From the NCBI GenBank assembly GCA_030407315.1, contig JALQPE010002004.1, forward strand, positions 124,001 through 188,000: a DNA stretch of 64,000 nucleotides, given 5' to 3'. The notes beneath the pieces are model-generated. The model searched no databases. It saw nothing but the letters and a program-made list of their open reading frames with translations, and was not told the DNA's origin. A program made the translations under genes and the position numbers. This DNA is from Asparagopsis taxiformis (Eukaryota > Rhodophyta > Florideophyceae > Bonnemaisoniales > Bonnemaisoniaceae). How positions within the stretch are numbered: position 1 is the first letter of the stretch; every line of letters begins with the position of its first letter. Positions 1 to 10,105 of the stretch are shown here, piece by piece.

Positions 1-1828
1 TTGCATCGCATGAGCAGAGGAACTGACAGTAATGATAAGGTTTGGGAATAACTGAGGGAAGGAGAGCATGGTGGTGCGAACAACACAAGGTTTGAAGATT
101 CATGAGAGGAGGAGGATGTTGCCTTAACATTTTAGATAGGTATGTTGTTTACAGAGGTCCAACGAGGAAGTACAACAAATTGTGATATTCAAAGTGTTGA
201 AGTCTTTCAAGAGGTGTTGTTGGTACGAAAGTTGCAAGTGTACAGACACTTACTCGGGATGTTTAAATGTGCTGGCAATTCAAAGGCATTTTGGTGGGAG
301 GACCGTTGAGATGGGAGGAATCTATTTTGAGATGAGAAGAAGGGAGGGGGGGTTGAATTTGCTAACAGCGGTTAAAAAACAATCTTGCCATAGATAGCTG
401 CTGTGAGTAGTGTTACAGTGGGAAGAAACGGGAGGATGAGAAGGGTGAGAGAGAATTGAAACGGCATTGTCATGAAGTAGTGTAAACGAGGAAGATTCTA
501 ATGAAGTTGCTATTGCTACGTATTATATATTGGTGTGGTATGGTAGTTAATGACGTGACAATGGCGGGAAGATGATAAAATCAGGGTGCTCGTGGTCGGT
601 GGGTGACGGCTCGTTTGCACTGTAAACGGAGGGAGCATACAGTAGCGGGAGAGTGGGACCAATGAGGAGGGCGATGGGAAACATGGGATTTCTACGCTGT
701 AAAGTGGAGCGTTTGATGAATGATGAGACGCCAATTGTGAGGAAAGCGGGGGCTAACAGCGGCGAAAATCAAATGGAGTTAGCAGCCTTGTGTTTCACGC
801 GAGTGCGAACTGTCTCGTCTGAGCGGAGCACATCAATTCATATGGGTATGACAATTCAGAGCGGGTGGCGTGGCGCGGCAGTGCGCTGGAATGGTTGGTG
901 TGCTTTCCCGGAGGCACGTGTAAATCGAGCGGGAAACGAGGCGTGCAATGTCTGACTGGTGACGTTTGGGAACATAAAGGTGAGTCTCGAGAGCGGTGCA
1001 AGTCAATCTGTGGGCAAAGCATTGAAATTCTGTGGTCGTGTAACGGGCCAATGCGCCCATTAAAGCGCACGCACCATAGATGTTGAATGGAGCTAAATTG
1101 TGGATTCAAGCGCCCAAATGCCTTTATTCGTCTATTTTTAGGTCGCGCCCGAAATAGCCGGCGCGTGAATGGACAGGCATATGATTAAAATTTGCTTAAA
1201 ATCAATCGATTGTTTAAAACGCTGACGGTGTCACCTGTGTCAGTCACACAGCGCTGCGCGGCGCGCTGCGGCGCCCCAGTTTTTGCTGTCCAAGACCTGT
1301 AAGTAGTAACATAACATAGCGCTACGCCGCGCTACACGGTGCATCTAAACTCGACTCCCTTGCCTCATGATTTTCCTCGAATCCCGCTTCTGCCGTGCGT
1401 CATACTTTGCCATATTTCCGCCCCGCAACACACCTCCCCGAGACAGACAGACGCGCCCATACCAACACGCTGCTGACTGACTGACTGACTGAAACAGATC
1501 TCTAGTCAGTCTGCCGCACTGCACTGCGCTGCGCTACGCTGCGCACCACCACTCGGCACAGGGTTTAAGTCTGCGACTATCACACGTAAGATCAAAGCTG
1601 TGCCTAGCACTAGCACTAACAACAGCCAGCACAACCCAAACCCTCAGCGAAAACAAGCGATGACCTCGACCGTCGTCTGATCTGCCGCCCGCTTATTTCT
1701 TACCTCGGTCACCTCTCCGCTGCCCGCTCCTCCAGCTGGCGCCCCGGCCAGATCTCACCCACGAGCACATGACGCTACCCTTGTCCCGTCAAAATAACCA
1801 CCCAAAAACACTCCTCCCCCCATCCAAC
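1..1828. other. Intergenic / 5' flank without a convincing gene
   Basis: Only short open frames with no recognisable domain are present on either strand. The right part (about 1230-1700) is rich in GC and CA tracts and is probably the promoter and 5' leader of the transcription-factor gene that follows. No tRNA or rRNA was recognised. Confidence 0.5.
1473..1492. repeat. (CTGA)5 microsatellite
   Basis: Five perfect tandem CTGA units lie in the leader region upstream of the bHLH-like gene. A related (CAGA) stretch sits about 30 bp before it. Confidence 0.9.
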
Positions 1829-2266
1829 ATGGCAAACGTTTCCGCTCAGCCAGACGAAGATAATCCACCAAAGGATTCCTTTGATGCCTCCTCCATCCGC
1901 TCCCATCCAACGCTCCAGCAACAAACCACCCCAAGAACCACCACCGCTCCCTTCCATGTTCAACAGCCGCCCTTTGCCCAGCAAAACATCCTTGGACAGC
2001 CCACTCCTCCTCAATATTCCGCACCAATTGACAATCGACCACGCGACCAAATCAATCCGCGTGCCATTCCGACCTATGACAAGTATGCTGATAAATCACA
2101 CCAATTTTCAGAAGACCTATCCATGACCAATGTTCCACCACCCACAGATGAAGACCCTTCCACAAAGGAGCAATTCGATACCGCAGCAGCTCTCCGACAA
2201 ACACCCACCGTCCCACCACAAAATGTTCAGCGCACAACCATCTCTTTCACTCAACAACAACAACAA

Positions 2267-2298
<32 letters not shown>

Positions 2299-3541
2299 AC
2301 AGCAACAACAACAACAACCTAACATGCTCGGCCAGCCGAGTTCCCTCATGCAGCCCGGTCCTATGGGCTCCACTGTTCAGTACGCACCACCTGTTGATAC
2401 CCGACCGCGAGACCAGCTAAACTACGATCTATTCCCGGAAATCAATTTACCCTCCATTGGACCAAGCGGTCATGATCTTGCCCGCGAGGGTGCAACTCAT
2501 TTTGCTGTGGACCCCAAAGCACCCCAGGGTGCTATCGAGAGAAAACAGGCCCAAGAGGGCAGCTTTTACGGTCACCTGTCAGCCCCAGGCGCCTCGTCAC
2601 GAATTACCAAACGCACTAGTCGCGGCGAAGTTCACGAACACAGCTCCAGTCCATCTGTCCAATCACCGCCACAACTGGGCCTCACCGGCCAATCCAGTCT
2701 CGAGCGAAGAAAGGCGCATCGAGCGTATACGCAAAAAAGCAGGAACAAAGTCAACTCAAGATTTGAAGCTCTTCTTGACGCCTTACCTACGCCCCCTCCA
2801 CGTTTGAATCCTCGATCAAAGGCAGAAATTTTGGAATACGCAACCGAGACCGTGATTCGACTCGTTTCACAGAATAACAAACTTGAGCTCCATTTGGCTC
2901 TGTCCAGTTCACCACAGTTAGAAGCATGGCTAACCGACCAAACGCAGAGTGCGCGCACCGTCCGAGAAGTTTGTCAACCTATTATGCGATTATTTACGAT
3001 TGGCTTGGAGTGGAAGGGCGCCGAGGTTTGGGCAATTGATTCACGTGCACCTATGAATACAGCAGCGCTAGGACAAGCATGGACATTTGTTCCACCTCCC
3101 TCAGGACGGAGACCATCAAGAGAGGAGGAGGCAAAGATATCGGAACTGGGAGGATTTCTCGACTCGGGGAAGGGTGCATATTATTCGACGACATCAAACG
3201 AGGCGCTCGCTGTTGTGTATCGAACGGGGAAGCCTGCATGGTTAAGTTGTGAATACAAAACACAGGTTGGGTTCGAAGAGCAGGAATTCAACACAGACAG
3301 AACTCGTCTCGCCCAAAGCTATGGAATTTCTGATGTCCTGTTTGTGCCGTTAATACTCTACAATCACGTTCAAATCGTAGTGACCTTTTACAATATGAGG
3401 TCACGAAGTCCATCAGGAAACCCAGCATTGCATCCACAAATCGACCCGAAATCATCTATCAAAGTCGCGTCTGAAGCAATAGGCATCATTGCTCGTCGTT
3501 TCTGTGCGCTGCCAGGTGTGAGCGAATTTGCGGAACAATGA
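1829..3541 (+). CDS. bHLH-like transcription factor with polyQ tract and GAF-like C-terminal domain
   Basis: The predicted protein has 570 aa. The start at 1829 (AACATGGC) has better context than an in-frame ATG 60 bp upstream. The N-terminal 200 residues are low-complexity Pro/Gln/Thr and contain an imperfect internal duplication with a 22-Gln run. A bHLH-like segment follows at about residues 292-350: a basic stretch with His, Lys and Arg, a first helix (NSRFEALLDALP), a Pro-rich loop, and a second helix (KAEILEYATETVIRLV). The usual E-box-contacting Glu is replaced by Thr. From about residue 366 to the end, the pattern of an amphipathic helix, a W/G-rich strand region and a final helix resembles a GAF/PAS-type sensor. 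Probable nuclear DNA-binding regulator; the sensor fold is inferred from pattern only. Single exon. Confidence 0.75.
2252..2317 (+). repeat. CAA/CAG tract encoding 22 glutamines
   Basis: Mixed CAA and CAG codons give an uninterrupted polyglutamine run inside the second copy of the N-terminal duplication. The interrupted codon mix should make it less prone to slippage than pure CAG. Confidence 0.97.
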
Positions 3542-5511
3542 AATGTACGGACCTCTGTTTCACTAACTAAACGACAGTAGTACAGAACCAAATGTGTCAA
3601 GCCAATGCAGCCAGAGGTACGGTTTTCGGGACGTCCGACAAGAATTGTGACTGTATTGCGTGCCGTATTTTCGTATATCCACGATACGCGTAATGTGAAT
3701 TCTAGCCCATATTGTGGGTTGAGAACAGCAGCAAAGTCGTGGAAACGAACTACCTAGGTATGTGTTACACGCATAGCTGTGTCGCGTCGGTGTGGTCGGT
3801 CAGGGAGCAAAATCGCTAATACGCTTCAACTATTGATGTCATTTGCTGAGAATCTGACGAGCCGATGTACGATTGTGAAGTTTGAAAGGCCGGAATAGTA
3901 TCGTATTGAAACGATAGGTACATGGCGTTGTGTTGAAATTAACGGAGAGAAGGTAAGCGGATGGTCTTGACAACAATAAAGATGTAATTGCACCACTTAG
4001 AGGAAGCAACGTTTGAGCGAGAAAGAGAATGGGGCGAATAATGAGATGAGTGGCTGTTCGAACTTTTGGGGGCAGAGGGGGCGACGGTGTGGTCGGTATG
4101 GCTGCAGGGAGCGAATTGCACGGGAAGAAGTGGGATGGTGGGCGGGCAAGCGGAAGGGAGCGTGGAATTTAAGAGCTGGAGTGTTTTATCGAACAAGTCA
4201 GAGGGAGATTACAATTGTTGATTGTATGGGGCGGTGATCTCGCGAAGATTAGATAAATTGTGAGTGTGTATGTTACGAAGACGGGGCGTTGTTGTCATGA
4301 GATAAAATGGGGTTCACAGTGGGGCCTTTAGATGTTTGGCGGTCAGGAATACGGAGAGGGTTGGGGACGAGAGATTCCACCGAATGACAATTAGAGCGCG
4401 CTTGAGTTGAACATGCCGCTTGAGTAGGAAGTAATAGGATTCGTTGTAAGCGAGCGAACGATTAATACAATTCCACTGGGTGCGTGGAATGTTTAGTCAA
4501 CTGTTAGAGCAACGGCGCGCGGTCTGTTACAGCGGTCTCGAGACTTTGGGCAAGTCAGGGCGGGATAATATTTATGATAGCTGGTTGGTGACAGATGACC
4601 TGTTGCTAACATTTCATCTGTCATGGTCTGGTCCAATCACTTGTGCGTCCAACATGAGCGCGGAAAGCCAGGCATCTGCTGCGCCTGCTACGGCGGACAA
4701 CTCTTCTCATCACGTCACAGACAAGATACCAGCTTCTCTGAAGCATGAGAGCACAATCGAACGGCTCGTCAGCCAAAACGTCCACTCCCTCGGCTCAATT
4801 CACGTGCAATCAAACGCATGTTACAGCAGGTATTGTACAACTGTTTCTAGCATGTGTCGATCTTCTCGTCCCAATGTGACGTTTCTACTTGTAGCGATGT
4901 GGACACCAAGTGCGCGTACCCACAAATCAGTCGTGTAACAACCCGCAGAATTACACTGCCCTCGTGACTGCACACTGCACTGCGCCGCCCACCTCGCCTC
5001 GTCCTGTCGGACATGGGTGGAATTCGCGCCGACAGCCGCGCTAGCAGTCATAAACGTAGGTTGCCTTTTGCAGCAAGCTGCAGTGCAGTGCCGTGCACAG
5101 CTGTGGACAACATGATCCGCTCAGCACGTGGAAGAATGCGTGAGATTGATGTTTGTTCTTTAACACCTGTCTCCCCCTTTATCACACTTGCCGCTGCTGT
5201 CGGGGCATTGATATACCATTGTATAGCTGGAAGGGAAAGGTCACTTTAAACACCTGACGTCGACCCGGCCCGTGCTTCACTTACACTCGCATCATGCGAA
5301 CCGCATGGGCATCTCCAATTGTCTAATTACATAATGTCAAAACGAATTGGTAAATTACAACGACTGTAAATTCAACTTCATCTACTGTGCTGCACCAAAT
5401 TATGTGCCCTGACACTATTCTTTTTACAATTTTCCCGTTTTCCCCGCTTCACACAGTTTCTCCCTCCCGCTATCAACCTCCGCGCAAGACTTCATCAAAC
5501 ACACGTCCGCC
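3542..5511. other. Intergenic, no gene recognised
   Basis: About 2 kb between two plus-strand genes. The longest open frame (about 150 codons near 4480-4938) shows no domain and a residue composition unlike the neighbouring proteins. The segment 5400-5511 is pyrimidine-rich and is probably the leader of the golgin gene. Confidence 0.5.
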
Positions 5512-7974
5512 ATGGAGGCCGAACTAGCCGCTGTTCGCAAGCAGTTGGCCGATGTCGAGGCTGATGCCGAGCGGCGCATCGATGCCGTCAAGCGTCAGCT
5601 TATTGAGGCAAAGACAAAGGCCAAAGCCGTTATTCAGCGCAGCATGGCAGGCGCAAATGACAAGATTAATCTTTTAACCGAGCAGAACCGACTCCAATCC
5701 GATGAATTATCCCAGCTCAAAGCCATGCTTCGTACTGCCGAACATGAAAAGGCCACAATTGCCAACACGTCTTCTCTCCTGCAAAATGAACTTGAAGACT
5801 TACGATCGCGCACGCCATCCAATGCTGACAACAGCGATGCGTTGAGAGATCAAATTTCTGAATTGCAGAGTGAGCTGCAAGAAACTAAACAACAACTTGC
5901 AGACAACGATACTAAGTTCACCGCTGACCGGCGAGCCTACAAAGAGCGATCCGAGAGCGATTCCGCAAATATTTTGCAACTGAATTCCCAGCTGGAGGAT
6001 GCTAAAAATCAGTTGGCTTCTTTACAGCTTTCTATTTCTGAACAAAAAACAGAAGCACCACCGGTAGCTGTGAACGACGCAGCGGAAGACCAAACCTCTG
6101 TGTCAAAGGAGGTAGCGAAGCGGGAAAAAGAGCTGAAACATGAAGTAGATGAATTGACTGCAAAAGTTGGACAGTTGCAGTCGCAACTCGAAGAAGCACG
6201 ACAGGAGAAAAACACTCTACTAGAGAGCCAAGGTGCCATTATTGAAAAACTAGAAAGCGAAAAATCTAGTGCAGAGCAGAGGTTGCGAGATACCGAAGAG
6301 AGCGTGAAGAAACTGGAGGCTGATGTGGTAAAGAGCGAAAATGCTCTGAAAGCAGAGAGAGAAATGGTGTCTACTACGGAGAAGGCAGCTTCAAACTCTA
6401 TGAAAGACAGCAAGGAGGACAAGCTTATGCAGGAAGCTAAGATTGCGGAGCTGGAAAGAGTTATAGCCTCGAAGCAGGCTGAGATTGGGAAAGTCAGAGA
6501 AAAAGCAAAGATTTATCTCAAGGAGTTGAATGCAGAAAAGAGGGACATGGAGTCTAAAATGAAGCAGGACGTAGAAGCGCTGCGAAAGGAGCTTACAGAA
6601 GAACAGCAGAAGATTGCTGCTGCAGAACAAAGGGCAGACAATATTGGCTCTGAATTGGAGAGCTGTCTTGTCCTCATCAGAGAAAAAGAAAAGAGTCTAC
6701 AAATGTTGAGAATGGCAATCAGTACAGAGAAAAAGACTGCAAGTGAAGCTGTGAAAGAAACAGAGGCATTGCGGGTAGAGTTTTCTAAATACAAGGAAAG
6801 AGCGCGTATTGCTCTCCAAGAAAAACAAAGTGCTGTAGCTAATTCTGACGAAGCAATAGAGGCTGCCACAGTTTCTCTTCGAAAAGAGCTCGAAAGTTCT
6901 CGGAAGGAGATGAGCGAGCTACGGGACAAAGTAAGGGCGGCGAAGGCAGATACTATGAAATTTGAGGAATTACTAAATCGTGCTCAAAGAGCAGAGGCTG
7001 CCGTTGATCTCTTGAGGGCAGATGCCAAGGGATCTTCCACAGAAAACTATGGAAAGATTGATATGCTGGAAGAGAAAATTTCGCAACTGAAGAACGAACT
7101 GAGTGCTGCACACAGCGCGACCGGTGATGCGGAAGCGAGACACGAAACAACAAAAATGCGCCTCGAAGCCCTTGAAAAAGCATTGCGAAGTGCTGAACTA
7201 CGTGCAGAAGAAGCCGGGCGTGTTGCCAACAAGACAATAGAAGGTCTGGTAGCTAAGGTTGCTTCATTGGAGGATGCTTTGGAACGGGCACAAGAATCCT
7301 CCAAAGCGGCCCAGCGGACGGCTGCTGCAGCGGCCAAGGCAATGGCATTTTCTTCATCTCCTGCATCGGAAGAAGAGGATGGTCCTGAGCGGAGACCGGC
7401 AAGATCTCCCCAGACCGCAGATCAATTTGAGCCTTCTTCGCCTTTCCAGATTCCAGCTGCTGTGGATAATGGTCCGTCATCATTTGCAGCTGTCATGGAT
7501 GGCCATTCTGATAGTCTTGGTTTGAATCCAATTGGAAATGATTTGACAGGTCCAGGTGGAAGTGATGATGGTGTATCAGATGGAAAGCTGCGGATGAAGG
7601 AGCAGGAAAATGCAGTTTTGACCGGGCAGCTTGCTGAGCTTGGGGCCCTGTTGGAAGATGCGCAGCAGGAGACAGAGTTGCGATCTGAGCAGGCCTCATT
7701 ACTGAAGGCAGAAGTCCGAATGCTAGAGGCTAAACTAGCAGCAGCGGAGAAGCTTCAGAATGGAGCTCCATTCAGTTACTTGCGAACAATTGTTGTGCGG
7801 TACCTTGAGACAGACGACCCTACTCTACTACCTGTAATCGCGAATGTACTCAGCTTTACAAAAGAAGAGTCAGCGCGGATCAAAGAAAGCAGGGCAAATG
7901 CGTCAAAAACATCGATTGCTGGTAGTTCGCAGAAATCTGGGTATTTCTCACTATCTTTTTTGGGCTCACGATAG
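5512..7974 (+). CDS. Golgin-type coiled-coil protein with C-terminal GRIP domain
   Basis: The 820-aa protein is almost wholly heptad-repeat coiled coil (residues about 1-610 and 690-750), very rich in E, K, A, Q and L. A Ser/Pro/Gly-rich flexible break lies at about 615-695. The last part, about residues 753-797, fits the GRIP domain: YLRTIVVRYLE, then LLPVIANVLSFTKEE, with the conserved Tyr that binds Arl1-GTP. GRIP golgins tether vesicles at the trans-Golgi, with Arl1 recruiting the C-terminus to the membrane. A short Ser-rich tail follows the domain. The start ATGGAGGCC (CCATGG context) begins directly with coiled coil. Single exon, convergent with the next gene. Confidence 0.85.
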   Translation: MEAELAAVRKQLADVEADAERRIDAVKRQLIEAKTKAKAVIQRSMAGANDKINLLTEQNRLQSDELSQLKAMLRTAEHEKATIANTSSLLQNELEDLRSRTPSNADNSDALRDQISELQSELQETKQQLADNDTKFTADRRAYKERSESDSANILQLNSQLEDAKNQLASLQLSISEQKTEAPPVAVNDAAEDQTSVSKEVAKREKELKHEVDELTAKVGQLQSQLEEARQEKNTLLESQGAIIEKLESEKSSAEQRLRDTEESVKKLEADVVKSENALKAEREMVSTTEKAASNSMKDSKEDKLMQEAKIAELERVIASKQAEIGKVREKAKIYLKELNAEKRDMESKMKQDVEALRKELTEEQQKIAAAEQRADNIGSELESCLVLIREKEKSLQMLRMAISTEKKTASEAVKETEALRVEFSKYKERARIALQEKQSAVANSDEAIEAATVSLRKELESSRKEMSELRDKVRAAKADTMKFEELLNRAQRAEAAVDLLRADAKGSSTENYGKIDMLEEKISQLKNELSAAHSATGDAEARHETTKMRLEALEKALRSAELRAEEAGRVANKTIEGLVAKVASLEDALERAQESSKAAQRTAAAAAKAMAFSSSPASEEEDGPERRPARSPQTADQFEPSSPFQIPAAVDNGPSSFAAVMDGHSDSLGLNPIGNDLTGPGGSDDGVSDGKLRMKEQENAVLTGQLAELGALLEDAQQETELRSEQASLLKAEVRMLEAKLAAAEKLQNGAPFSYLRTIVVRYLETDDPTLLPVIANVLSFTKEESARIKESRANASKTSIAGSSQKSGYFSLSFLGSR

Positions 7975-8248
7975 CAAACTCATGTTATGTTTAAAGCAGT
8001 CGAGTAGTTGCGCAAGCGTACAGTCAAATATTGTTCCCTACGCGCTCGAGACAGCAATCGCCAAATTCCGAACAGCGCTCTGAGCTTGTGCGTTTCGAAA
8101 TACCTGCTGAGCTTTCTACAGATATCAAAGTTTGAACAAGGCTAGCAACCATGCTGCGACCGATATGTACTATTAAATTGTTGATAACTCTTGAAAGCTA
8201 GGAAACTGTAGCAAAGATTCCTCATACAATATATTCATCAGTGAAGAG

Positions 8249-9694
8249 TTAGAATCCAAACGAGAATGAAGCATTAACTTGAGGATCATCCACACTTCTA
8301 TCCGTGCTCGAACGTAAAGACTGCCACAGAGCAGTCTTTCTCTTTTTGGAATCTGATACACCACATCCTTGCAAATCCTCCCTGCACACATTCGTCTTGC
8401 GCAGGCCTGGAAACTTCTCCAACACGGCGCTTTCGAAATTGTCACGTACAAACTTCTTTTGCTCATCATTCCGACATCCACTGATATCGGCCGGTCGGTC
8501 GCGTAACCATTGTGCAACGGTCGCAAAATGCACCTCACTGACAAAGTTCTGCGTAAGCGCAACAGTCATTTCAAGGTTGAGAACACAATGCCACCATCCG
8601 GCCGGTACAAAGATCATCTCTCCACTTTTCACCACACATTCCACCGCATTGTATTGACGTAACATGTCCGCGTCATAGAAATTAGCAAACCACTCGGTCA
8701 CGCTAACGGTTGTACGGACGTCTCCGCCGTCTGCAGTAGGATGCACACCGGGTGGAGGAGAATCTGGGGGGAACATAACCCATTTCTTCGAGCCTGACAG
8801 CACGGCGTTCCACGCCGATGTGTGGTTGGGATCTTTGTGGAAGGTCGAGCCGGATCGGGCGGGACCTATTATGAGCCAACTATTGTCTGGACGCTGATTG
8901 CCGAGAGCTTCAAAGAGGTCGGGCTGAAAGTATTCGGGTACTGTATATCCTTTTGCAAGGTCTGGCGCTATGGAGGCAAAGTCTCTGTCGAAGATGTACA
9001 ATGGTTGATCGTCGCGATTTTGGACATTGTGGGCGTAGGCACTGTAGTCGGGCAGGGTGAAAGTATAGCCGCCTGCATGAAATTTGGTGTTTGGATGGGA
9101 GGCGACGAGTGCGTCGAGGGTCCAATTAGCTGCCGGCCAATTGGTGACAACACCGCGGATGACCACGGGACGCGATTCAGTTTCGAATTGGGCGCGGAAC
9201 TGGGCTCGGGATGTGGCGGGATATGATATGCGTGGTATGTTATCAAGTGCAGTCCAGGATGGGAGAATAGGATGAGTGAGGAGGAATCGTTTGTGAAAGA
9301 GGACGTCTGAGTACACGATAGATTTAGGTGTGTAAGGAGTGCGCTTTGATCCGGACAGATAGGCAAAGAGACGGTACCAGGAGTTATTGTAGGGGACTTT
9401 GGAAATGGCCGAGGGCGTGTGGACGGTGAAGGTTAGTCTACGCCAGAGATCATCGTCGAGGGCAAAGGCTCGGGTGTAGAGAGAGGTTTGGGAGAGGTTG
9501 AGGAGAGCGCGAATTGTTGGCTGTGGATCGGTTGATGCGAGGAGTGCTTCTAGAATTTGGGAGATTAGAGCGTCGGGGAGTTGGGAGAGCAGACCGAGGG
9601 AGCGAGCGCGGGAAATGGATGCGCGGTGGGATGTTAGCAGATTGCCAAGAGGGTGGATGTTGGAAGGTGCCATGGTGCGGAGCGAGGACAGCAA
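8249..9694 (-). CDS. F-box-like plus JmjC domain oxygenase (JMJD6-like)
   Basis: The 481-aa protein has an F-box-like segment at about residues 35-90 (LPDALISQILEALL, then LWRRL). A JmjC domain of the JMJD6 type spans about 150-390. The Fe(II) ligands H286, D288 and H369 are visible in FHKDPNHTSAW and VPAGWWHCVLN, with the conserved GSKKWVMFPP strand between them. JMJD6 relatives hydroxylate lysine or demethylate arginine using 2-oxoglutarate. An F-box would link the enzyme to an SCF ubiquitin ligase, as in plant F-box/JmjC proteins. A second in-frame ATG seven codons downstream is equally usable. It shares a short divergent promoter with the ubiquilin gene. Confidence 0.85.
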   Translation of the reverse strand: MLSSLRTMAPSNIHPLGNLLTSHRASISRARSLGLLSQLPDALISQILEALLASTDPQPTIRALLNLSQTSLYTRAFALDDDLWRRLTFTVHTPSAISKVPYNNSWYRLFAYLSGSKRTPYTPKSIVYSDVLFHKRFLLTHPILPSWTALDNIPRISYPATSRAQFRAQFETESRPVVIRGVVTNWPAANWTLDALVASHPNTKFHAGGYTFTLPDYSAYAHNVQNRDDQPLYIFDRDFASIAPDLAKGYTVPEYFQPDLFEALGNQRPDNSWLIIGPARSGSTFHKDPNHTSAWNAVLSGSKKWVMFPPDSPPPGVHPTADGGDVRTTVSVTEWFANFYDADMLRQYNAVECVVKSGEMIFVPAGWWHCVLNLEMTVALTQNFVSEVHFATVAQWLRDRPADISGCRNDEQKKFVRDNFESAVLEKFPGLRKTNVCREDLQGCGVSDSKKRKTALWQSLRSSTDRSVDDPQVNASFSFGF

Positions 9695-10105
9695 GGTACG
9701 AGTTGAGGTAATCTAAGATTCGGAGGAGGAATGGTGGCGGACGTGGGAAGCGCTGCCGCCGCGATATTTCACAAATGTTGTGGTCCAACGATTTGCTGCT
9801 CACGGCGACTGGAGCGAAAATGAATCAACACGTGTAAGAAATTGGTTGGAAGAATGGTTCAATTAAGAATCAATTTAAAATGAAAGAAAAGAATTATACC
9901 GAGCGATTGCCGTTACACCAAAGTGCAGCGGCACACTCCAGCATTCCAGGTATGATAAGTGCGAGAACGATGGCAAGGAGACACTCGTTCGCGCACTGCG
10001 CTGCAAAACAGTGAAACCTCTTTGTCCGCTGCCTTATCTAATCCGCGACCGTCACAACAGCACCTGCTCCGTCCCATCGGCAGTTCTCGTTTGCTCCCTT
10101 TCCAA
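9695..10105. promoter_or_regulatory. Bidirectional promoter region between JmjC and ubiquilin genes
   Basis: About 410 bp separates the two divergent start codons. There is no clear TATA box on either side. An open frame runs upstream from the ubiquilin start, but the ubiquitin-like fold begins exactly at the ATG at 10106, so the upstream extension was not used. Confidence 0.5.

Noticed and set aside
653..1109. Overlapping short frames near the left end
   Set aside because: Both strands are open over the same stretch, no domain and no consistent codon bias.
2117..2317. Minus-strand frame starting with a polyleucine run
   Set aside because: It is the complement of the CAA/CAG tract of the bHLH-like gene.
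6009..6929. Two antisense Ser/Phe-rich frames over the golgin gene
   Set aside because: Complement of Glu/Lys/Ala codons of the coiled coil.
9959..10105. N-terminal extension of the ubiquilin frame
   Set aside because: The ubiquitin-like domain starts at the next Met and the extension has no family similarity.
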